5,922 nucleotides of DNA from Nitrospiraceae bacterium (GTDB lineage Bacteria > Nitrospirota > Nitrospiria > Nitrospirales > Nitrospiraceae): positions 1 through 5,922 of the forward strand of contig JAABQN010000133.1 in the NCBI GenBank assembly GCA_011391455.1, given 5' to 3'. Of this stretch, positions 1-4,926 are shown piece by piece. The notes beneath the pieces are model-generated. The model was not told the DNA's origin, made no database searches, and saw nothing but the letters and a program-made list of their open reading frames with translations. The position numbers and the translations under genes were made by a program. Each line of letters opens with the position of its first letter. Position 1 is the stretch's first letter.

Positions 1-479
1 AACACTGCCATACCGAACGGGATTGGAAATCCCTCCTCTTTGAGCACGATCACGATACGGCCTATCCACTACAAGGGAAACATCGAACTACCGCCTGTGA
101 GAGTTGCCACACGGGACTGCTGTATCAGGACAAGACGCCCACGGCCTGCTACGCTTGCCACAAGAAGGACGATAAGCATCTGCGTCGGTTGGGTACGGAA
201 TGTAAGGACTGCCACAGCCTACGAGACTGGAAACTGTGGGACTTCGATCACGATACGCGGACTCGATTCAAGCTCGACGGCGGTCATAAGGGGGTTGATT
301 GTTATGCCTGCCACAGTGCGCGCATGGACAAGAAGGTCGAATCATCGTCCACCTGTGTCAGTTGCCATAAGAAGGATGACAAGCATGAAGGAAGTTTCGG
401 CCCGCAATGTGACCGGTGTCATGAAACAACCCAGTGGAAGTCGGTCAAACGAGGCAGCGGGATCTTTCGCGGCCGGTAG
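1..479 (+). CDS. Multiheme c-type cytochrome, 3' part (5' end outside window)
   Basis: The reading frame is open from the left edge (first full codon at 3) to TAG at 477-479. It shows six complete CxxCH heme-binding motifs (CESCH, CYACH, CKDCH, CYACH, CVSCH, CDRCH), plus the tail of a seventh (HCH) cut by the window edge. The motifs fall in a repeat of 68-69 residues holding three hemes: a CxxCH followed by a W-K pair, then an HDxDT stretch, a G-x-H, a second CxxCH, and a third CxxCH followed by KKDDKH. The extra histidines (HDHD, GKH/GGH, DDKH) are candidate distal axial ligands, as in bis-His class III/c7-like cytochromes. Such proteins are matured in the periplasm and carry electrons there; the partner is not visible. 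The last repeat stops soon after its first heme and ends in a short basic tail. The signal peptide and total heme number lie upstream of the window. The family call is firm; the specific role is unknown. Confidence 0.93.
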   Translation, partial: HCHTERDWKSLLFEHDHDTAYPLQGKHRTTACESCHTGLLYQDKTPTACYACHKKDDKHLRRLGTECKDCHSLRDWKLWDFDHDTRTRFKLDGGHKGVDCYACHSARMDKKVESSSTCVSCHKKDDKHEGSFGPQCDRCHETTQWKSVKRGSGIFRGR

Positions 480-519
480 CTTCGGGCATGCTGGTTAAGG
501 TCTCCAAAGGGAAGGCACT

Positions 520-2079
520 GTGCAATATCGACGCGACATCTCGTCCACACTCAAACTCCTGGCCCTCGGACTGGCCCTCTTTATCGGCTACCAGGGGTGG
601 CTAAAACCCACCTATTTGACTCCTGGACCAGCATCACTGCAGCCCTCGGAGTCTCATTCGGTGCAGCCAACCCCCAGCTTCATGTTGCCGGGAACGCAAG
701 AATATCCGCCCTGGGACGTTCCGCAAACTCGACTGATCGATCCAGGGCAAGCGCCTACCGATGCGCTCGAGCTTATTCGCGATGAAGTGGACAAGGGAAA
801 CTATAAGGAAGCAGAACGCCGGTTGGTAGCCCTCTCTCACAAACGGCTGGATAAGCCCAAGACCAACCGGTACATCGCAGCGCTCTGGAACAATCTTGGT
901 GTGCAACAGGAAAAGTTCGGCGGGAGCGCACTCTCTGTCAAAGCCTTCAAGAAAGCCGTCGCGTCCGACCCCAACAATCCGCTTGCGTCCATGAACCTGA
1001 CGCAAGCGTACTGGGAACTTCGTGATCCCGCGATGACCTCTCAGTTCCTCAACCGAGTGATTCGGTTGAATCCCGCCGACCCATTCCCGCATCTTGCGAT
1101 CGCCGAACTCCTATTGGAGAAGGGCGACAAGACCTCGGCGATGGCCCATCTCAATCTCGCGCAGCCACAAACCCAGTATGATCCCCATCTCCAATCCTAT
1201 CGAAATAAGCTCGTCGCGAAGACGGACATGGCACTCACCGCCCCATCCACAACAGCAGACATAGCCGCCAGACCGGTTCCGGAGCCTCGTCAAGGCCTTG
1301 CACCTGCTCCCTCAATGCCATCCGCCCATTCACCGGCCCCTTCCACCGCTCCTCAGGAAGAACAGCCGACGAGGCCGTTTGTTCCGCGCGACACCGCTCA
1401 TTTCGTCGTTCAATTCGATGGGCCGGACGATCAAGCGACATGGCTGCGCATCCGCGCCATACTCGAATACGCCTATGAGGAAATTCCCTCAAAGTTCGGA
1501 CAGGTGCCTGCCAGACCCATCAAGGTTGTCCTCCACACAGGTCAGAAATTTTCCGGCCCGGCAGGACTCCCCAATTGGGCCGACAGGCTGTTCGATCACG
1601 CTTCTGGCTCGATCAACATCCCTACTCAAGGCGCACTCGACGATCTCGCATTATTCAGCCGCATAGTCCGTCATCAGTTCGTGCATGCGCTCTTCCATGA
1701 ACAGGCAAAGAGTGGAAGCGCATCTCTCCCAACATGGCTCGTGGAGGGCCTGGCCATCCATCTGACAGAAGACCCCTGGCCGGACATGGAAGAATCCCGA
1801 CAACAGAACCCTCCCTTCATACCGCTGACCTCGCTTCACGGATCATGGGCTCGGCTTCCCGCAACCTCAGTATCGACCGCATACCTCTCGGCAAGCGTTG
1901 CCACTCAGCATCTCCTCGATCGGTACAGCATGTACACCCTTCGCCAACTGATGAAGGTGCTCATGACCGGACAGCCTCTTGAGACAGCGATGCAACAGAA
2001 GTTGTCCATGTCGTATGAACAGTTTCAGCTTCAGTGGGCGCAAAGCCACAAGCCGCAGACAGATGCGAGCGGTTCATGA
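520..2079 (+). CDS. Membrane-anchored TPR protein with peptidase-MA-like (gluzincin-fold) domain lacking the catalytic Glu
   Basis: This 519-residue protein starts at GTG, chosen because an AAAGGGAAGG purine tract (506-515) lies just upstream and the N-terminus then gives a basic start followed by a hydrophobic segment (about residues 11-28). That segment is a likely uncleaved signal anchor placing the rest in the periplasm. Residues about 79-232 are TPR-like helices: a WNNLG...KAFKKAVASDPNNP unit is followed by FLNRVIRLNPADP and AIAELLLEKGDK. A Pro/Ala/Ser-rich linker (about 240-290) leads to a domain starting near HFVVQFDG (294) that resembles peptidase MA-like (DUF1570-type) domains. The zinc motif reads H385-Q-F-V-H389 instead of HExxH, and the expected third ligand is E409 in WLVEG, 20 residues on. 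Ligands are kept but the general base is Gln, so it may bind metal without cleaving peptides. It begins 40 bases after the cytochrome with no terminator between, so co-transcription is plausible. Substrate or partner is unknown. Confidence 0.88.
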   Translation: MQYRRDISSTLKLLALGLALFIGYQGWLKPTYLTPGPASLQPSESHSVQPTPSFMLPGTQEYPPWDVPQTRLIDPGQAPTDALELIRDEVDKGNYKEAERRLVALSHKRLDKPKTNRYIAALWNNLGVQQEKFGGSALSVKAFKKAVASDPNNPLASMNLTQAYWELRDPAMTSQFLNRVIRLNPADPFPHLAIAELLLEKGDKTSAMAHLNLAQPQTQYDPHLQSYRNKLVAKTDMALTAPSTTADIAARPVPEPRQGLAPAPSMPSAHSPAPSTAPQEEQPTRPFVPRDTAHFVVQFDGPDDQATWLRIRAILEYAYEEIPSKFGQVPARPIKVVLHTGQKFSGPAGLPNWADRLFDHASGSINIPTQGALDDLALFSRIVRHQFVHALFHEQAKSGSASLPTWLVEGLAIHLTEDPWPDMEESRQQNPPFIPLTSLHGSWARLPATSVSTAYLSASVATQHLLDRYSMYTLRQLMKVLMTGQPLETAMQQKLSMSYEQFQLQWAQSHKPQTDASGS

Positions 2080-2101
2080 GCGCGAGATACGCGCTTATTT
2101 T
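2076..2101 (+). terminator. Hairpin terminator between convergent genes
   Basis: The sequence forms a stem AGCGCG (2079-2084) / CGCGCT (2090-2095) with a five-base AGATA loop. It extends outward by a G-U pair and two A-T pairs to 2076 and 2098. Four T residues (2098-2101) follow on the plus strand, fitting an intrinsic terminator for the TPR/peptidase-like gene. The stem contains the TGA stop (2077-2079) of that gene and the TAA stop (2095-2097 on the minus strand) of the convergent secreted-protein gene. On the minus strand there is no T-run after the stem, so stopping transcripts from that side is less certain. Confidence 0.6.
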
Positions 2102-2766
2102 ACCTTGGAGAAATCAGCGACGATTCTCGCCTCAGTTCCGTCCTGAAGATTCACGACGAAAATGGACGATGCGGCGGAATCGAACTTTTCATAGGCAAAC
2201 AGTGCGGTAAATCGTGACCGATACATCGGCCCGTTTCCCTCGTTCTTTCGGCCACGTTCGGCTTTTCCGATGTCGATGGGCTTGATCTTCTTCGAACCCT
2301 GCTGTAACTCGATCAGGGCGCCCTCTGCAAAGTATTCGTCGTCGCCACAAAGCTGAACTTCAATCTCCATATTGGGCATGTCCATGACTTTTTTTATGAA
2401 CTCTTCGGGCATGCGCACTTCTATCTTCCGCTTCTTGGACTCCGCCGCTTCCTGCCTGCCAAAAGCTTCAAGCCGATAACGTTTGGTTCTGAGGATGGCG
2501 CTGGCTCCGCAGGGATCTTTCTCTGGATCGGCTCCCACACGGGTGACCATGGAGGCTTGCTGAAGGACTTTCTTAACCTCCTCCGGGGTGTTGGCCTTCT
2601 CTAAAGGCGCGCGCCCAGCTGCCAAGGCTTTCTGCGCCTCTTCCACCGAGAGCTTCACATCAATCGCCATGACCGGCTGGAGACCGACGACCGTCAACAG
2701 GCCCGCGACCGCACAAATGGCAACGCCACCGATTCGCGCCGCCGACGTCAAGCATCGCACGCTCAT
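2095..2766 (-). CDS. Small exported protein of unknown function
   Basis: This 223-residue protein is read from ATG at 2766. That start is preferred over upstream ones because a strong GGGAGGGAG ribosome binding site lies three bases before it, and because it places a signal peptide exactly at the N-terminus: basic start, hydrophobic core (about residues 13-29), and a V-M-A cleavage motif before I35. The mature protein begins with a helical charged stretch (SVEEAQKALAAG, then PEEVKKVLQQA) and continues as a mixed region rich in Lys and Glu. It has two cysteines (C86 and C140), which could form one disulfide, and ends in a beta-like tail (SIFVVNLQDGTEARIVADF). No membrane segment follows the signal peptide, and there is no lipobox, so a soluble periplasmic or secreted protein is likely. 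I do not recognise the family. It shares a strand with maf but is separated from it by a 351-base gap, so it probably has its own promoter. Confidence 0.82.
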   Translation of the reverse strand: MSVRCLTSAARIGGVAICAVAGLLTVVGLQPVMAIDVKLSVEEAQKALAAGRAPLEKANTPEEVKKVLQQASMVTRVGADPEKDPCGASAILRTKRYRLEAFGRQEAAESKKRKIEVRMPEEFIKKVMDMPNMEIEVQLCGDDEYFAEGALIELQQGSKKIKPIDIGKAERGRKNEGNGPMYRSRFTALFAYEKFDSAASSIFVVNLQDGTEARIVADFSKVK

Positions 2767-2780
2767 GACTCCCTCCCTAA
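2767..2780 (-). promoter_or_regulatory. Strong ribosome binding site deciding the start at 2766
   Basis: Read on the minus strand, this stretch ends GGGAGGGAGTC directly before the ATG at 2766. The purine-rich run matches the anti-Shine-Dalgarno sequence well. It supports this ATG over the longer frame reaching 2949, whose extra N-terminal part would be translated repeat DNA. Confidence 0.75.
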
Positions 2781-2794
2781 CAGGCTGTGGAAAA

Positions 2795-2834
2795 CTATAT
2801 AGACACGCCAGAACGTAGATGGTCCGCACGTGCG
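2795..2834 (-). promoter_or_regulatory. Possible promoter region with a CGCACGTGCG palindrome
   Basis: On the minus strand a TATATAG sequence (2795-2801), 29-35 bases upstream of the secreted-protein start, could be a -10 box. I find no good -35 box at 17 bases spacing. About 23 bases further upstream is a perfect 10-base palindrome, CGCACGTGCG (2825-2834), placed where an activator or repressor dimer could sit. Both assignments are by eye and the promoter is speculative. Confidence 0.3.
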
Positions 2835-2855
2835 ACACAAAAGATGAATACTTTC

Positions 2856-3060
2856 GCAGGATGCTCAAAAAGGCTGTCCAGCAAGGCCGCAGCGAGCGAA
2901 GAGGCGAGGAGGTACGGACCGCACTTCGTGGGGCCGTTCGCCCTTGCAACAGGTCTTGGCGAACGGAAAAGCCCCTCCAGTGCTTCCGACTTCCGGAAAA
3001 CCCTCGTTGAGTCTCTGAGCGATGCGAGAACGACGCTGGCGGACTTTTTCAGCATCCTGC
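2856..3060. repeat. Long imperfect palindrome with terminal inverted repeats (MITE-like or repetitive intergenic element)
   Basis: The left end (2856-2882, beginning GCAGGATGCTCAAAAAGG) and the right end (3035-3060, whose complement begins GCAGGATGCTGAAAAAGT) are inverted copies matching at about 23 of 26 positions with one gap. Looser similarity continues inward. The centre is a second nested inverted repeat: GCACT (2921-2925) with AGTGC (2979-2983), GGGG (2930-2933) with CCCC (2972-2975), and a perfect 9-base pair CCGTTCGCC (2934-2942) / GGCGAACGG (2958-2966) around a 15-base loop. The ~205 bases could therefore fold as one long hairpin on either strand. Each end can be read outward-in as a peptide with an R-M-L-K-K start, so open frames here are by-products of the repeat. 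No transposase is present. I see no clear target-site duplication directly at the ends. It fits a non-autonomous element or a dispersed repeat. My memory of similar sequences in Nitrospira genomes cannot be checked here. Confidence 0.72.
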
Positions 3061-3080
3061 TAAACAAGACAACGATTGAT

Positions 3081-3102
3081 GGGGCCGCATTGTACGGACC
3101 CC
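3081..3102 (-). terminator. Weak GC-rich hairpin after maf
   Basis: On the minus strand, GGGGTCCG pairs with CGGCCCC around a seven-base loop, with one bulged T, about 16 bases after the maf stop codon. No T-run follows, so as an intrinsic terminator it is weak. It may slow or end transcripts of the DUF692-dus-maf cluster, possibly together with the larger palindrome just downstream. Confidence 0.25.
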
Positions 3103-3117
3103 CCTACCCCTTTGCAA

Positions 3118-3750
3118 TCAGCCTGAGAAGCGGACCCAGTTCGCATAGGGTTTGACGGCATAGAGTTCGTCAAGATCGACCGGCAGGCTCACACCGGCTT
3201 GTGTAAGCAGCTGGGCAACAAGGCGGAGCGGCAGTCCGACCACCGTTGGGAAATCTCCGTCAATGGAATCGACCAAGTCACCGCCCTCTCCTTGGATTGA
3301 GTATGCGCCGGCCTTGCCGAGACTTTCTCCTGTTGCGAGATACCGTTCGTGCCGTCGTTCATCGAATGACTTCATCCGAACGACGGACGTGGAGAGAGCA
3401 ACGACGTCTATCCCGCGAGCTGAACAGACGAGCGAGACCGCCGTGCATACGTAATGATCGCGCCCGGCCAGGCGCCGAAGCATCGCACGGGCCTCCGCTG
3501 GATCGGCTGGTTTTCCCAGCACGTCATGATCCAATTCAATCACGGTGTCGCTCCCCAGCACGATCGCCTCCGGCTCTTGCCTCGCAACTGACCGGGCCTT
3601 GCCCTGCGCGAAGGACTGCACCTGGTCGATCGCCGAACGATCCGCCTCCAGCCGCTCCTCAAAGGGTGGGCTCTTGACGTCGAATGGGATACCCAACAGG
3701 GCAAGCAGCTCGCGACGGCGCGGAGAGGTGGAAGCCAAAATGAGTGACAT
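3118..3750 (-). CDS. maf: Maf family nucleoside triphosphate pyrophosphatase
   Basis: At 210 residues this is near the usual Maf length of about 190-210. Maf proteins (all-alpha/beta, ITPase-like fold) hydrolyse nucleoside triphosphates such as dTTP, UTP or modified nucleotides to monophosphate and pyrophosphate in the cytoplasm, and have been linked to septum inhibition. Family motifs are in order: the phosphate-binding ASTSPRRRELL (residues 6-16), PPFEE (28-32), GSDTVIELD with the likely catalytic D68, LGKP (78-81), HYVCTAVSL (99-107), GKAGAYSIQGEGG (145-157) and VVGLPL (170-175). The ATG lies three bases after the dus stop codon and lacks an obvious strong ribosome binding site, which suggests translational coupling. 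I cannot say which nucleotide it prefers (YhdE-like dTTP/UTP or YceF-like m7GTP). Confidence 0.95.
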   Translation of the reverse strand: MSLILASTSPRRRELLALLGIPFDVKSPPFEERLEADRSAIDQVQSFAQGKARSVARQEPEAIVLGSDTVIELDHDVLGKPADPAEARAMLRRLAGRDHYVCTAVSLVCSARGIDVVALSTSVVRMKSFDERRHERYLATGESLGKAGAYSIQGEGGDLVDSIDGDFPTVVGLPLRLVAQLLTQAGVSLPVDLDELYAVKPYANWVRFSG

Positions 3751-3753
3751 CTG

Positions 3754-4926
3754 CTACACGGAAGTCGGTTCAGGGAAAGCAAGCTTTTCCGGAGGTGTCT
3801 GGACAGAAACCTCGGTGAGACTCGCGCCATGCGCGTGAAAATCGGCGAGCACCTGCTCCAAGTCAGCGACCGAAGAGACTCGGAACATATTGGCTCGAAG
3901 CGAGGCAGCATGAGGGAACCCCTTGCAGTACCAGCCCAGATGTTTGCGCATCCGCCGAAACTGGCCCTGCCCGCAGGCCGCTTCAAACCGTCGGGCATGA
4001 TCGAGCAACATTTCAAAGCGCACATCGAGCGATGGCGCCCAGGGTTCTGGCCCCTCCTCAGGTCGATGCTGCTGTAGAACGAGTCGCGCCTCCTCTTTCT
4101 GCCGAAAGAACCAGGGGGCTCCAAGCGCGGCTCGCCCGACCAGCACGCCATCAACTCCGGTGGACCTCACACGACGGACGACGTCGTGATAGCTATGTAC
4201 ATCTCCGTTGCCGAACAGCAAAGTCCCGCTCCCCCGCACGATCTCCGCCGCCCGGGCAATAGCGTTCCAATCCGCTTCCCCTCGATACATTTGTTGCAAG
4301 GTGCGGCCATGCAGAGAGATGACCGCCGGTTGTTCCCTGAGAAGATGTTCGATCCATTGATCGATAACCACCACATCGTAGCCGAGACGTGTCTTGACGG
4401 ACAGAGGGAGCTTGCGTCGGACGAGCGGGCGGGCGTCCTGTCGCTGCTCGTTCATCCGGTGGATCGCCGCCACTCTGCCCGGCTTCAGACCAACTCCCTC
4501 AAGGGTCTGACCTGCCGCCCAATCGGCAATCCCCTGCCTCGTAGCCTGCATAATGGCCTGAGCCACATCCGGCGTCCGGATCAGCCCCGCACCAGATCCG
4601 GATGAGGCCACGCTCCGCGAGGGACAGCCCATGTTGATATCCAGTCCGTCAAACCCCAACTCACAGACTGCATGGGCGGCCTGATAGAAGAGGTCCGGCT
4701 CTTTCCCATAGAGCTGCGCGACGATCGGCCGCTCCGCCTCATGATAGATAAGGGAGTCCAACAGGAACTCCGGCCCCCGGCAGACGTCATGCACATGCGT
4801 AAACTCCGTGAAGGAGACGTCCGGCTTCCCGTGCAGGGCCACGGTATGGCGAAACGTCGCATCGGTGACCCCGTCCATCGGCGCCATCCCGATGACCGGT
4901 TTGGCGAGTGACTGCCAGAAACTCAT
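3754..4926 (-). CDS. dus: tRNA-dihydrouridine synthase with an internal insert
   Basis: This flavoenzyme reduces specific uridines in tRNA to dihydrouridine with FMN and NADPH. Motifs seen in order: MAPMDGVTD (14-22, FMN binding), PIVAQLYG (67-74), FDGLDINMGCPS with catalytic C101, GSGAGL (110-115), SVKTRLG with K178, LHGRT with H206, FGNGDV (238-243), DGVLVGRAALGAPW (259-272), and the C-terminal helical domain with FRRMRKHLGWYCKGFP (323-338). At 390 residues it is longer than the usual 310-340, mainly through about 35 extra residues (about 132-172, rich in Arg/Gln) between the GSGAGL and SVKTR motifs and a longer C-terminal tail. The start ATG overlaps the stop of the upstream DUF692 gene (ATGA, 4923-4926), with GGAG eight bases upstream inside that gene. 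The family is certain; the DusA/B/C class and target uridine are not assigned. Confidence 0.96.
   Translation of the reverse strand: MSFWQSLAKPVIGMAPMDGVTDATFRHTVALHGKPDVSFTEFTHVHDVCRGPEFLLDSLIYHEAERPIVAQLYGKEPDLFYQAAHAVCELGFDGLDINMGCPSRSVASSGSGAGLIRTPDVAQAIMQATRQGIADWAAGQTLEGVGLKPGRVAAIHRMNEQRQDARPLVRRKLPLSVKTRLGYDVVVIDQWIEHLLREQPAVISLHGRTLQQMYRGEADWNAIARAAEIVRGSGTLLFGNGDVHSYHDVVRRVRSTGVDGVLVGRAALGAPWFFRQKEEARLVLQQHRPEEGPEPWAPSLDVRFEMLLDHARRFEAACGQGQFRRMRKHLGWYCKGFPHAASLRANMFRVSSVADLEQVLADFHAHGASLTEVSVQTPPEKLAFPEPTSV

Noticed and set aside
40..498. A longer plus-strand frame over the cytochrome
   Set aside because: Another frame carries the six CxxCH motifs and the regular repeat; this one has no domain features.
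423..520. Possible frameshift truncating the last cytochrome repeat
   Set aside because: Neither of the other two forward frames continues with a CxxCH or HDxDT motif before the next gene, so a natural end is more likely.
2767..2949. N-terminal extension of the secreted-protein frame up to 2949
   Set aside because: It runs through the palindromic repeat, lacks a ribosome binding site at its start, and would bury the signal peptide 61 residues inside the protein.
3099..3114. G-rich run GGGGTAGGGGGG on the minus strand as a quadruplex
   Set aside because: Only two long G-runs are present; four closely spaced runs are not seen.
2787..3155. Overlapping open frames on both strands in the maf/secreted-protein gap
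   Set aside because: They translate the inverted repeat in opposite directions (both giving an R-M-L-K-K stretch), have no family features, and are best explained by the repeat itself.
3246..3677. Plus-strand frames opposite maf and dus
   Set aside because: Arg/Pro-rich shadow translations of well-supported minus-strand genes, without motifs or ribosome binding sites.
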